Positions 44,956-57,167 of a stretch of DNA of 64,000 nucleotides are shown here, in pieces. Location of the stretch: contig JALGQZ010000003.1 in NCBI GenBank assembly GCA_023105745.1, positions 124,001 to 188,000 on the forward strand, given 5' to 3'. A model generated the notes under the pieces. It was not told the origin of the DNA. It ran no database searches and worked only from the letters and a program-made list of their open reading frames with translations. This DNA comes from Austropuccinia psidii (Eukaryota; Basidiomycota; Pucciniomycetes; Pucciniales; Sphaerophragmiaceae). Made by a program: the position numbers and the translations under genes. Every line of letters begins with the position of its first letter. The stretch's first letter is position 1.

Positions 44956-45934
44956 TCAACTCTCCATATTTGGATCTTCTCTGGTAACTTGGATAGGCCA
45001 ACAATCCCTTTGCCGAAATATTTGGGCATCAGGAAATGGAAAAGGTGAAAGCTCTTCTCTTCTTCTACTAGAGCTGGCCTCAGGTTGAAGATGTTGAGAG
45101 GTGACTATAGGTAAAGCTCTGGACTGTTGAATGGGGGATGGTCTTACTGCTGGAATTATGGCAGGCCTGGTGTGGGAAGAACTTAGTGATGCAGGAGGAA
45201 GGGAAGTAGGAATGGTAGCAAGAGTTGGTTGGAAATTTCTGGGGGTACTGGGAAGTACTGGATTCATGGCCAAAAGGATTATTAACAACCTCAACTTATT
45301 CACCATCCAATTCATCACTACCTTCAGCATCCGGATCAGGTGGGGAGTTGGAAATTCTTCTTATTCATTTCACTACATCTTCAGTATTGAGCCTGGAAAT
45401 TGGGACTGCTGAGCTGGAGTAGATTTACCTACCACCAGCTGGGATGGGCCCTCTGACATTAGTCCATCTTCCCACAACCCTCTGCCTAGAACCAGTCACT
45501 AATTCAAGATATCAGTATCCAATTCAATAAAGAAATTCACTTTACTCACAATCAGAATATCCTGAAGTACCATCAGGAGTAGGGCCCTCAGAAACTGGGA
45601 AATATTTCCCAAAAGGCCCATCCTTCTTACTCCACAAATACATTCTGACGTTGGAAGCCATTGGCCCAGGAAGATGACATGGCTTCTTCCCAACAAAGCA
45701 AAAATGACATTTTGAAGAGTTTGGGTTGAAATATTGAAAGCAATATTTTCCCTTGGCCAAACATTCAGTACAAGCAGGATCAAGAACCTCAACTGCCTTG
45801 TATTCATCATAGGTTTGGCTAGGATCAAAGTTCCCAGAGGAAGCCAACAAACTGAGGATTCCAGAACCACAAAGAACAGATGGTGGCAGCGCAGAAGGAG
45901 AATATTCAGTGAGTTCAGTCAGTTTGGAGCTCAA
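44956..45934 (-). pseudogene. Antisense ORF relic with Zn(II)2Cys6-like motif, inside element E
   Basis: On the minus strand an ATG at 45934-45932 opens 130 residues (to 45542). Six cysteines lie between 45772 and 45677 with spacing C-X2-C-X6-C-X10-C-X2-C-X6-C, the exact pattern of fungal binuclear zinc clusters. After stops and frame changes the similarity seems to continue through an acidic segment (DPDAEGSDELDGE, about 45341-45303) into a Ser/Pro/Thr-rich frame (45330-44956) ending EDPNMES. I recall longer, intact relatives as hypothetical proteins of Austropuccinia psidii. It is opposite in direction to pol and sits between the chromodomain and the 3' LTR. Zinc-cluster proteins usually bind DNA as transcription regulators; that role is inference. 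Confidence 0.6.
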
Positions 45935-46766
45935 GGCTAATAATGGTGCAGGCAGAAGAATTCAGGCATCAGAATAATGCAATCCAAGCCTGAAGTCTTA
46001 ATCAATGAAGATGGCCCCTAAACTTGGGCCCCAATCAATAACCCAAGACCTCCCCTTCAACAATGGGGAAGGTCATATTTCTTATAGTCCTTGACCCTCT
46101 CAATGGGCCCAGGCCATGTGGGTGAGTAAATGCTCCCATGGGCCCCCTGGATTGCCAGAATGTGGGTCAATTTTGGCCTTGGGGGGCTCTACTAATCCCC
46201 ATGGACCGTAGGGCACCAAAAAAGGCCAAAGGACCCAGAAGACCCAAAAGACCCAGGAAGGCCAAAAAGGGCCCTTAATCACAAAATCATCAAAATGGCC
46301 ATAGTAATGGCCAGAAACCAAATTTTAGGCCAATTCTCAAGGACAATGGGGACAAGCCTGCTCCTTGGATGAAGCCAAAGGTCAATCAAGATGAGGAGAA
46401 CCCAAGAGGACTAACTGGATGGTCAATAATGGGTATATACATTCATATATCCATTATTAATCAAATTTTGAGCAGTAGAGCTCTAAGGCCTTCTTTTTGG
46501 TATAAACCCCAAGGGCCATGAATTAAAGAAAAATATTGATTGAAAACTTAAAAGAAGAGCATAATTCTAAGGTTGAAGAACTTACTCAAGATTTAAGAAG
46601 GGGAGAAGACAGATAATCAAGGACAATGAAGAGAGGAGAAGAATTTCAGGATAATGGCCAAGAGGAAAGAAACTTTTTGGAAAAAATGTGGGGATGTTGT
46701 GATGCCACTCAACAGTGGCAGGGTATTATGGTGTTCAGGAGCCCACCAGTTTCAAGAGGGGGATAC
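45935..46766. other. 3' non-coding part of element E with polypurine tract
   Basis: It holds the region upstream of the antisense ORF. 46080-46330 is unusually GC-rich for the window, with repeated GGCC, GACCCA and CCATGG words (AAGGACCCAGAAGACCCAAA). The stretch near 46753-46764 is the likely plus-strand primer next to the LTR. No gene recognised. Confidence 0.5.
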
Positions 46767-47494
46767 TGTAACAACCACTAGTCAGGGGTAAGGGTATTCA
46801 ATCTTACACCCACTCAAAAACCTCAAATCAGAAATCCACTGTGTGTATCAGCAATCTTCCTTTCTGAAACATGCATACAGTCTGGTGAATCAATACAGCC
46901 TATGAATACCTGTACAGGTTGGAATTACCCAATACAGTTTGGATACACCATCCTGTAACTGTATTCTCACTCAACACTACCACCCCTTGTGTGCAGATCC
47001 TGTATTGGCCAGATTCAATTCAATCATCAATCCCACTCATGAAAACTCTCTGTCTGGAACAGGGCTGGTGATTCTCACATATACCAGCCCCTCTTTATCT
47101 CCCCTGGGGACCTTTCCCAAGTTAATTAATTTAGTTGATTTATTATTTTATAAATATTCTTACTATTATTTTTGGGTATTATATCTATTTGGTATTAAGT
47201 TAGTCTTTGCATTTCTTCTCACCTGTTCAGTATGAGGCGTGGTGACCATATCCTTATTAACCCTCCTCTTTCTTTCTGACAGGTTTAAAAACTGGAATTG
47301 GACTTGTTTGTGGTTGGCTCTTTTATTTCTTACTCTTATTATTGTTGCTGATTTTTCTTATATTAGTATTTATTAGCAATCTTACTCTCATTACCCTCTT
47401 AAGTGTTCTGCTTTATCTTATCCTTGAGCCCTCTGCAGTTGGTCCCAGTTTACCGAGTTGCAGGCCCTCTTCAGTTAGAAGATCCCCTGTGACA
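46767..47494 (+). repeat. 3' LTR of element E
   Basis: It is 728 bp, starting TGTAACAACC and ending CTGTGACA, and pairs with 37603-38338. Confidence 0.9.
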
Positions 47495-48831
47495 CTTTGA
47501 CATGTATAAGATTAATTAAGGAAGGTTTTAGAATAGTATTTCAGGGCTTTAATAAAGGATTTTAGTGGTGGTGAGTGCTGCTGAAAGCCCTGGTTGCAAT
47601 AATTATCTGTTGGGTTACAATAATAATGACTATAATACTTAAAATTGGAATTATACCTGATTATTTTCCAAGAGTATAACTTTTTTGGACAGTTGTACTA
47701 TGTAGGAAACCTTTTCTGGTGGAGAAAAGGCCCCCTTTTATCGTAAAATGGGGTGGAATGGCCCTCTAGACCATCCACATAGAGGAAGTAAAGAGTTTTT
47801 CATTCAGGGTACTAGCTTGTGGTTTCACAATGCCTGTATTCCCTTTATTTGGCTCAGATGTGGTTTTGAAGCCACATCTGGGCAGTTTTCATCAATACAG
47901 GGTGAAAGTTTTCATCTGGGGACCACAGCCCTCCTCTGACGTGTATGATGTATAAAATGCTGTACAGAACCTGTATGGGATGCCAGTATAGAATTCATTA
48001 TGAGGTCTTGAAGTATAAACATGCTTCCTTGTCTATTTGAAACCTCATAATCATAGTTGTGGGATGTTATCCCAGAATAAAGGTGTATTGGACCAATTGT
48101 GGGATTTTAACCTTAAAGCTGCTATAAATTTGTCAGTTTTTGAGATATTGAGCTCACAGTTGGTTCATTTTGTAGCTCTGGATAAGATATACACAATGGT
48201 AACTCATTTGGTATGTGTAACATTAAATATGGCAAAAGTATGCCATGTACAAGTTTTGTTATTCATACTCATGATTTTCTCAATATCTGTATGGAGCTTA
48301 TTTGATCCATAACTTTTGTTCTAGATGAGATATGGAGAAATGAAAGCCACCATCAGATAGCCCTGATTGTGCTCTTTATAAAAAAACCACACTTTAGTTA
48401 TCTCACACTAAAAGAAGTTAGATGAGAATTGAATATTTTATTTACCCTTATTTGACCTTATTTTGGCCATAGCTCCTGTAATTTTGATGCTAGCTCAGTT
48501 TGGCTAGTACCATTGGATAGCCCTGATTTAGAGCTTCAATTAGAATACCCATTTGATGGTTTTAAGTCTCTTCCTCTGGTTTTTAGATGAGAGGTGAAAA
48601 ATAAGGTTTATGCTCAGCAACAACTTTGAGCAGGAATAACTATGTTATTCCTTGTCCTATGATGGTGAGACTTGTGTATTTGGAAAGTGATGGGTTTCCT
48701 ATTTTTTTTGATACCTTTTTAGCTTATTTGGCTCAGCTACATGTTTTGGTGATATCTTGGCTTTACCATTGGTTTATGGTATTTGGCTGTCATGCTTGTG
48801 CTCTGGTTTTGAGCCGCAGGCTGACAATACT

Positions 48832-50575
48832 AAGAATTCATCATTTTTGAAAAAGAAAAATCTAAATATTCTCTTTTTGAGGATGTAAGCCCATAGATTA
48901 AAGGAAAGATTTCGATTCTGCTTTAGATTTCACCCTTGGTTTATCAATAAGATTTACAATCAAAAATCTTTTTTTTGAGTTGTTAAAATGGAAAATAATT
49001 CCCCATCTCAACATTCATACCACATGGAGAAATGATGTAATATTGTTTTTGCATTTTAAAATAAATGAAATGGTATTTAACACAAAAACAAACTAAAGAC
49101 TCATGCAGTTCTTGATTTAACCATGCTGAATATCAGTCTTGGGGCTATAATTAATTATTTTAACATGAAAATAGCTAAGAGGTACACAAGACAGTGAAGA
49201 GAGCCAGAGTACCCCAAATTTCAAAGCTTATAGGGTGTGATCAGCCACAGAGCTTGTATCAATGTCTTATAGTCACTGAATAAATTAATTAAAGACTTTT
49301 TGAACCCTGTGACCAAGGCTGAGTCTTACTTAAATCATAAGAAAATATGAAATAAGCTGCTATTCTCACATGCCAAGAAGGTTATGAACACCTCTTAATC
49401 CTGTAGCCATGTCAATTTCTTATTATTTCTTTATATAGTATTTAATGAAGATTTTTTTAGACTAATACTATGTAATTCCATATTGGCAACAGGATCTTAT
49501 CTTAGAACCTGCATCATCCAGGAAATAAGGTAATAATTCAGAAATTCATTGAAGATAGAATTCTCACTCCATCATCCTTGAGATTTCAAGAATTATAGTT
49601 AAATTGATTATATTTGATGAAAACCAAAATATCATTTGGAGTTCAGGAGATTAATGAAATGTTTTGGTTATAGTCCATTGTTGAGAATTCCACCTGGAAT
49701 ACCAAATATTCAAAAATAAACACAAAATAAAACCTATGATGAAATTTCCAACAAAATTGATAGATTTGAAAAGAAAACTTTTCATTTTAGAATAAAAAAG
49801 AATATAACATGGTAAAGCAATAAATTCCTTTCCCAAAATGGGTTTGCATCCATTCCAAATAAGATAATTGACTAATGAATATAATTTTATGTGACAACAA
49901 GTGATATAATCAGAAACCTAGATATGGTGGCTGATTTCAAATTTTTTGTTTTTTATTTTACTCCCTTCCATCTAACCTTGAAAGGAGTTTATCAATTCTG
50001 TTGATACCAACATTCATCATCATAAATAAGTCAATTCATTTTATCTTTAATTTAATGTTCTATATTAGCTATAAAGGAATTATTGAGAATTTTGGATATT
50101 AAGAATAATATAGAAAGCTTTAAGATAAAATAATATAACAATTTTAAATGGTTTTGTGGCTACAGCTGTGATATTTCTGATATCTTATGTACTTTTGATC
50201 TTTTAACTACACAAAAAATCAATAAAAAACCCTCCCAGCTAACTTTAAATATTTTATTTGGAACATTAGTGAGTGTTTTTATTAATTCCTATTTTCTCTA
50301 TCTTTAAACTCTTTAGTTCTCTTTGAGAATTAGATATGCTTTCTCTTTTGAAGGATAATTTTCAATTATAATAGATTTTGCATTATTTCAATAAGGACTT
50401 CCATTAATAAAGTCTAGCAGACAAATACTTACTGTTATATAGGTATTAGTATATAACAAGTAAAAGAGAACAGTAATCAATCAATTAATTTTTTTTGTTA
50501 TTATAATATTTTATTATAATTCTCATAAAGAAAGGAAAGGTATTATTGATGAATAGTTATATTATCAAGAGCTTC
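48832..50575 (+). repeat. Main part of an old, CpG-depleted family-A LTR
   Basis: It aligns in order with LTR A from AATTCATCATTTTT onward (GGAAAATAATTCC, CAAAGAGAGCCAGGGTACCC-like, CATGCCAAGAAGG, TTATTTGGAACATTAGTGAG). The copy ends in TATTATCAAGAGCTTC, where element C begins. Nearly every position that is ACGT in young copies is ATGT or ACAT here. With 37440-37540 it makes one LTR split by repeat F. Confidence 0.75.
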
Positions 50576-52497
50576 TGTGAGCCTTGAGGTATATTTTACA
50601 TACCCAAATAGGCCACAATTATCTTAAAAAGAAATTTTGAATTATGCAAAACTCATAAGTCATGCATATATCCAAAATTCATCATTTTCAATTTCAGAAA
50701 AGATGAATAACTTTTTATTGAGTAAGTAAATCCATGGATTTAAGACCAGATTTGGATTCTACACAAAAATTCACTTAGGGTAGCTCCATAGAGTGAATAA
50801 GCTCAATTTAAGTATTTGAGGTGGTAAAATGGAAAATACTTCAATACCACATCATTAATACCACATAAAAGATCCGTGAAAATTTTTGTTTTTCTTGATT
50901 TTTAGCCAAAATAATGGGAAAGTGAGAAATCCCATGTTACATATACACTAAGAATAGTGTTATGCATGTTTTGAGCACTTAATATCATGGTATTCTTACA
51001 TGGACTTTTGGTACACCCATAGTGGATATCTCACTTTAAGCTTAAATTACTATTTTGACGTAAAAATTAGGCAAGGGGGACAAAAGACATCAAAGAGAGC
51101 CAGGGTACCCAACTTCTGAGGCCTCAGAGGCGTGGATAGCTCCAGAGCATAGATCCATGGCTCATCTTGGCCCAATTGGTAAACTAAAACTCTTTGGGAA
51201 CTTGGTTACCAAGTTACACCTACTGTAATCATAAGAAAAATAGCAAATAACCTGCTATTTTGACATGCCAAGGAGGTAATGAGCTACTTAGACTCCTGTA
51301 ACCACGTCAATTCTTGATGACTTTCCATGACTAGACCCTAAAAGAGTAATTAAACCCTTTTTGGGATCCATATTCATTGATTTACCTCATAGCAACCAGC
51401 AAAATACTGCTATTTGCAATTCTACATAGAAATGAGGTAAAAACTTCAAAAATTCATTAAAAATACAATTCTTGATGAATCTTTCTGAAACTTTCAGGAC
51501 CAATGAAGAACTGTATTATCTATGGTACAACCAAAAAGAATTATGGTTTTACTAGTAAAATTAAAAGTTTTACTTACAGTCCATTTTTGACCATTCTACG
51601 TGAAACACTGAATCTTCAAAAATTCACAGTAATTACAACCTGTGATGAAATTGGCAATAACATTGATAACTTTGAGAAATCAATGATTATTTTAGAATAA
51701 AAGAAGATTTACAGATGTTACTCCTTTTATTCTTAACCATATTGGGGTTGGTAGTCATGTAAAAGCATCAATTAAGTAATTATGATAATCTTACGTGACA
51801 ACAGATGATGCAATCATTAATCCAAAAGGGATTATTGTTTTCTCACTCACTGGTTTTTCAGTTTGCTCCATGGCACGCCTCTGTGAGCTGTTGTTGACTT
51901 AAAAGAAGCCTCTTCTTGCTGTTTTTTCCAATAATCATCTTATCAATTTATTAAATCATTATTACCAACAAGTAAGTATTAGTTAAAGCTATTCTTAAGT
52001 GTTTTAAATATTTCAAAATCATCCAGAAATATGTGAAATCATAGAATCCAACTATATTTTGTTGTAATACTGTTATAAATCCTTTTGATCCCTTAAAATC
52101 CACAATTCTACGTCAAATTTCTCTACTCTTACCTATCAATAAGTTCTTTGGAGTATTAGTGAGTCATTTATTCTTAATTCTTAAAGTTTTTCTCTAGTAA
52201 TAGTTTTCTTCAAGAATTATCTTTATAATTATTCTTGCAAAAGATAATTATATATTAAAATAATTTTATTATTTTAATAAAGAAGTTTTTATTATTAAAT
52301 TCTTCTTGTAATTGATTCTTGTAGACAATTACTTGCTCACTGTTAAAATCACTAGTAGTGCTTAACACGTGAAAGAAATAATTTTTAATTATTTAATTGT
52401 GGTTATAATAATATTTTATTATTATATTTCATAAGAACAGACATAGTAATGTTGATTAATAGTAATATTATCACCAGTTTCATAGTCACATCTTACA
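50576..52497 (+). repeat. 5' LTR of element C
   Basis: It is 1922 bp, TGTGAGCC to CATCTTACA, very similar to LTRs of element A. Some CpGs are already lost (TGACATGCC, TACATAGAAA). The donor CCAACAA|GTAAGT is at 51972. One ATG has appeared downstream of the promoter, at a former ACGTG (about 52030). Confidence 0.92.
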
Positions 52498-52515
52498 TTT
52501 GGGGGCCTGGCCGTG
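52498..52515 (+). promoter_or_regulatory. Primer-binding site of element C
   Basis: It is identical to those of elements A and B and directly follows the LTR. Confidence 0.65.
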
Positions 52516-52883
52516 TTTTTTGAACCCTGTACCCTTAATTAATATATTTTTAAGCTCTAAAATAAATTAATTGAATATTTTCTTTCTTCCATTTTAAAGT
52601 CAAAATAATTCTTATTTTTGAAATTGTTTTGGAAATCTTTTTAATTGAGGAATTTGGTTTAATTTTATACTGTTTTACACGTGGCTTTTTCACATCCAAA
52701 AACTTATAAAATTATTCTTTGAGTTACTCTGAATTAATTTTCATTCAAAATCTTAAATTTTAATTTTTTCTCTTTAAAAAGAATAATTTTTTAATATTAA
52801 AAATAATAAAATTTATAAAAAATCTTTTAAAAATATCTTAAAACACAAAAATAATTTCTTTTATCATATTTTTTCTCTTTAAG

Positions 52884-53388
52884 TGTCTTTAATCAAATAC
52901 TGTGCAGCTGGTAACAGACTCAGTAAAAGATACATCAATAGTCCTGAATCTTCAGAAGCAGAATCTGAAGACAGTATTGAGGTGCAAATTGCTAAAAGAG
53001 GCACCTTATTTAATTCTGAAAAGAATAAATTACCACCAAAAGGTGTGTTTTTATCTTTATTTTTACTCTTTATCCTTAAATTGACGTAAAAATGGTGCAT
53101 ACCAGAAATGGAAGCAACTATTCAGTCCAACCAGATGGATGTGGACAAGGAAGAGGCAAGACCAAATCCAGAAGTGCCAAGTCTTCCACAAGAAAGACAC
53201 ATTTGGAGGATGCCAGAGTTGCCCCCCATTCCCCAAGGTCTGTACCAACAGATTTTGACGTGAATTCTGAGCCTGAACTGATTTATGGTAATATTTCCAG
53301 GGCTGAACCACTTTCAGGTGGCAGCAATAGAAATATATCAATGCCAGTACAAAAACTGGTTCAGAGCAGCCAAGGAAGAGGAGTGGGA
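52884..53388 (+). CDS. Spliced small gene (frame X) of element C, partial
   Basis: Predicted exon 1 is 52884-53042 and exon 2 starts at 53301 and runs into the gap. Acceptor TCTTTAAG, donor AAAAG|GTGTGT and acceptor ATTTCCAG are all kept in the same phases as in element A. Exon 1 differs from A at 11 bases, 8 of them synonymous; the two changed residues are Thr to Asn and Ala to Asn. This copy is the main evidence that the frame is under purifying selection. The 3' part is unknown. Confidence 0.6.
53092..53388 (+). CDS. Gag N-terminus of element C, partial
   Basis: The ATG at 53092 follows TTGACGTAAAA. The 99 visible codons match Gag of element A (VHTRNGSNYSVQPDG, KTHLEDARVAPHSPRS). Changes against A are mostly synonymous before 53280 and mostly amino-acid changing after it, where frame X overlaps. 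It is cut by the gap. Confidence 0.8.
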
Positions 53389-53888
53389 NNNNNNNNNNNN
53401 NNNNNNNNNNNNNNNNNNNNNNNNNNNNNNNNNNNNNNNNNNNNNNNNNNNNNNNNNNNNNNNNNNNNNNNNNNNNNNNNNNNNNNNNNNNNNNNNNNNN
53501 NNNNNNNNNNNNNNNNNNNNNNNNNNNNNNNNNNNNNNNNNNNNNNNNNNNNNNNNNNNNNNNNNNNNNNNNNNNNNNNNNNNNNNNNNNNNNNNNNNNN
53601 NNNNNNNNNNNNNNNNNNNNNNNNNNNNNNNNNNNNNNNNNNNNNNNNNNNNNNNNNNNNNNNNNNNNNNNNNNNNNNNNNNNNNNNNNNNNNNNNNNNN
53701 NNNNNNNNNNNNNNNNNNNNNNNNNNNNNNNNNNNNNNNNNNNNNNNNNNNNNNNNNNNNNNNNNNNNNNNNNNNNNNNNNNNNNNNNNNNNNNNNNNNN
53801 NNNNNNNNNNNNNNNNNNNNNNNNNNNNNNNNNNNNNNNNNNNNNNNNNNNNNNNNNNNNNNNNNNNNNNNNNNNNNNNNNNNNNNNN
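53389..53888. other. Assembly gap (500 N)
   Basis: A run of exactly 500 undetermined bases, a conventional placeholder length, so the true distance is unknown. Sequence on the right does not continue element C. Confidence 0.99.
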
Positions 53889-55039
53889 GATGATAAAAAA
53901 AATGATTAACTAATTACAACATGAGTCCAGTTGACTATTTATTTATATGCTTAGAGCTTTTCTACAGTCTCTTATTCTTTTGTAGTTAATTAAGTACTTT
54001 AAATTCAATTGTTGATGCTTTCTTCTTTGTTTGTACTTATTGCTATGAATAGCAGGTGCTTTTCTTTTTACAGTTCTATTGTACCGTCTTTCTATACTAA
54101 CTTCCCTATCAATCTTGTACCCAATAAGCTCATCCAGCATTTTGATATCTCCATCAATTAGCTTTTCATGCTTATCAATTAGTTCTTCCAAAAGCTGACT
54201 TTAACTTTTGAAAATTGTTCCTCTAACAATTTCAAAGTTTAAAATATAAATGGAAGCAGTTTTTTATACTCCATTAAATACTTACTCCATGTAGTTGAAA
54301 GAAGGAATAAAATATTGAGAGTTATATCATACTCTAGTGGCTTGGAAGAACTTGGAATACTAAGAAATATTTACATTCTTTTCCAACCTAGTTCACAGGA
54401 AGGGTCCCAGGTCCTTCTAATAGGGGTCCAAGATAATTTCCAAATGCAACACCTGCTGTCAAGTGTTGCAAACGTTCTAATGATGATGTTAGTTTTTATA
54501 ATTTATTTTGTGAAGTTTCATTATTAATATAGAAGATAAGGAGAGATTAGTAATTGATTACCTTTCTGGGAAGAAATAGAAATCAATCCAGAAAATAAGA
54601 GCAAAATATACTTATTTGTTTTTGAGCACTTTGATTATATCCCAGTGTCATTTTATTGCGATATCCAGAACATCATCTCTAGCATTGTTTCCTAAACCGG
54701 AAAAAAATTTAGCTTTCTTATGTAATTAATTTTTCCTATATATATATGTCTATTATAAGATTGAATAAAATAAGGATGGGTGTCATTATAATCAAAGTCA
54801 AAATTAGAATATGAATAAATTAAGAGAATAGCTGTGGAAATCATAAGGGACATGAAATTTAATTACTTTCAAGTCATTTTTGTTATGAAAAACCTAAGGT
54901 TAGCTTAAATTGCTACTATTTTGATTGAATAAAGTCTGAGTTATTGAATTTAAATATCAAAGTGATACTTTTTTTGCTGTAATGGTCAAAAGATTTAGCT
55001 TTTTTTCATACATAGAACTCCAGGTGAGGCTGAGGAAGT
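53889..55039. other. Unassigned AT-rich DNA with a short basic ORF
   Basis: A minus-strand frame at 54191-53943 would encode 82 residues rich in Lys, Arg, Glu and Ile (DELIGYKIDREVSIERRYNR). It looks more protein-like than other short frames here, but no family was recognised and no splice partners are visible. Around 54440-54475 a segment AATTTCCAAATGCAACAC recurs inverted near 60780-60805. Nothing else identified. Confidence 0.35.
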
Positions 55040-55735
55040 CATTGTTTGTGAAGATGACTCCATGGTATAATGACAATGATACTATAACTATGATTGTGAA
55101 ATGTGGAAATGATCTTAAATGTATATTTCAAAATGGCTAAAGGCCTTTAGTATGTTGAAATAGTGGTGGTGGGAACTACTTAAATCCCAGGTTGCAGTAA
55201 TTATTAATTGGCTCATTATAATATCTACCATAATAATCAAAACTATAAACTTACCTTTTCTTTTCCAAGAGTATAATTTTTGTAACAATTGAACGACTTA
55301 GGAATTTAAGAGAAGGATGGGAATTCCACTTTGGTGTAGAGGAAGGGCCCTTTTATTCTTAAAAAGGTGTGAAGGGGCATTTTCACCCTGAAAAATAGAG
55401 GGAGTGAAGGTTTCACTAACAAGGGTGGGCTTGGGGTTTCTGCATCCCTGTATAGCCTTACTTGGGCTTAGATGTGGCTTTGAAACCACATCTAGTCACT
55501 ATTCGCAAATACAGGGTGAGAATTCTCATCAGGGGACCTCACATACATGGTCTTCTGTGTCAGATGCATATAATTATGCACAAAATGTTTCTGGCCCCCC
55601 CTGATTGGTCATAATATAAGTTATCAAACTAAAAACGAGCTTTGGTGTGGTCTTGACACCTCAAGATTATTAGTATGGGACATCATCCCTACATTATTAT
55701 TTTTTTACAATATGGTGTGATTTTAAACCTAAAAC

Positions 55736-57167
55736 TGTCAGCGTGAGTCTATGATAAAGGTGTATATTAGTATTTACAAGCTTTAACTATGACTGTGACA
55801 TGGTAAAAATAATTTTAAAAGATGATAAATTTGATAATAGATGATTAATTTTAAGATTTAAGGGCTTTACTATAGAGATATAGTGGTGGTGAGAACTGTT
55901 GAAAGCCCTGGGTGTAACTTTTACCTGTTGGGTTACAATAATAAAAGCTACAATACTTAAATTTAAAGTATACCTGATTATTTTCCAAGAGTATAACTGT
56001 TTTGGACAGTTGTACTACGTAGGAATTCAAGAGCAGGATGAGGAAAGCTATTCTGGCTGTGAAAAGCCTCCTTTTTATCCTGAAATGGGTGGAAAGGGTG
56101 CTAGACCTTTCCACTTAGATCAAGTGAAGATTTTTTCACTTTCTAGTACTGGCTTGTGGTTTGCAAACAGCCTGTATAGCCTGTATTGGGCTCAGATGTG
56201 GTTTTGAAACCACATCTGGGAGGTTTTCACCAATACAGGGTGAAAACTTTCATCTGGGACCTCACAGCCTGATTCTGACGTGTATGACGCGTAGAATGCT
56301 GTACAGAAACTGTATGGGACCCCAGTATTGACTGACATATGAGGTATTGAAGTAAAAACATGCTTCTTCGTCTATTTGACACCTCATATTCATGGTTATG
56401 GGATATTATGCCATGGTAAGGCTGTATATGACAGCAGGTGGGATTTTGACCTTAAAACAGCCATACCTTTGTCAATTCTTGAGATTTCAACCTCAAAATT
56501 GGTTCGGTGTGTAGCCCTGTATGTGCTCTATACAATGGTACCTCATTTGATATGGGTATCATTAAATATGGCAAAGTTATCCCATGTACCAGATTTTTTA
56601 CATTTGTGTGTTTTAGGCAAAAAGCTGTATTGAGCTTGTTTGCCCCATAACTTCTGCAGTAGCTGAGATATGGGGAAGTGGATGACACCATAAGATAGCC
56701 CTGATTATGTTTTTTCCAAAAAGACGCCACTTCAAGTATCTCGCACTAAAAATGTTAAAGTTAGATGAGAGGTGAATGTTTTGTTCACCCTTATTTGGCC
56801 TGAAATTGACCATAACTCCAGTAATATTGGTGCCAGCTCATTTTGGCTGGTACCGTTGGATAGCCCTGGCTTAGAGCTTCATCTTGAGTACCCATGTGAT
56901 GGGGTTAAGTCTATCCTTCTAGACTTTAGATGAGAGGTGAAAAGTAAGGTTTATGCTCAGCAATAATTTTGAGCAGGAATAACTTTGTTATTTCTTGTCC
57001 TATGGTGATGGGACTTATGTTTTCAGAAAGAGGTGAGTTTCCTCTTTCTTTTGATACCTTTTTAGCTGATTTGGCTCAGCTCCATGTTTTGGCATCTTGC
57101 CCATACCATTGGTTTATGGTATTTTGGCTGTCATGCTTGTGCTCTGGTTTTGAGTCACAGGCTGACA
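55736..57167 (+). mobile_element. Repeat F, inner complete copy
   Basis: It is 1432 bp. Ends are TGTCAGC-GTGAGTC and GAGTCACAGGCTGACA, imperfect inverted repeats of about 15 bp. AAAAC flanks both sides (55731-55735, 57168-57172). There is no coding capacity beyond chance frames. It carries a strong internal hairpin (56180-56239) also found in the other copies. Confidence 0.7.
56180..56239 (+). other. Conserved stem-loop in repeat F
   Basis: The inner arms CAGATGTGGTTT and AAACCACATCTG (56193-56218) are perfectly complementary around TG. Outer arms CCTGTATTGG (56180-56189) and CCAATACAGG (56230-56239) are also perfect. The core recurs at 47855-47880 (one mismatch) and 55470-55493 (one mismatch). 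Confidence 0.75.

Larger units (their letters stand above)
37603..47494 (+). mobile_element. Degenerate Ty3/Gypsy chromovirus, element E
   Basis: The LTRs (37603-38338 and 46767-47494) begin TGTAACAACC and end CTGTGACA. They differ clearly more than those of A and B, with several indels. The target duplication is CTGTG at 37598-37602, with a one-base change (CTTTG) at 47495-47499; the F copy at 55736 has the unduplicated site. The interior holds Gag, protease, RT, RNase H, integrase and a chromodomain, all broken by stops, then an antisense ORF relic and a polypurine tract (AAGAGGGGGA, about 46754-46763). Confidence 0.92.
37541..48826 (+). mobile_element. Repeat F, copy 1, interrupted by element E
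   Basis: Parts 37541-37602 and 47500-48826 together make about 1.39 kb and align with the uninterrupted copy at 55736-57167. Ends are TCTCAGG...GGCTGACA and the flanks are ATACT on both sides (37536-37540, 48827-48831). No transposase is encoded. The inverted ends suggest a non-autonomous TIR element, though TG...CA-like ends with 5-bp duplications would also fit a solo LTR of an unseen family. Confidence 0.65.
50576..53388 (+). mobile_element. Family-A element C, truncated by assembly gap
   Basis: 5' LTR, primer-binding site, leader and start of the overlapping genes are present and close to element A. The sequence then enters 500 undetermined bases. No family-A sequence resumes after the gap, so the rest is lost, misjoined, or longer than the gap shows. 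It was inserted into the old LTR of its own family. Confidence 0.88.

Noticed and set aside
46100..46321. 73-residue minus-strand frame rich in Trp, Phe and Pro in element E
   Set aside because: It follows from a GC-rich GGCC/CCC word repeat. No motif, and no sign of selection could be judged from one copy.
48037..48312. 91-residue frame in repeat F with a similar frame at 56376-56633
   Set aside because: The similarity follows DNA homology of the repeat. The frames start and stop at different places and the third copy near 57200 is not open.
51503..51700. 65-residue frame in LTR C
   Set aside because: The same LTR stretch in element A is closed by stops and no function is suggested.
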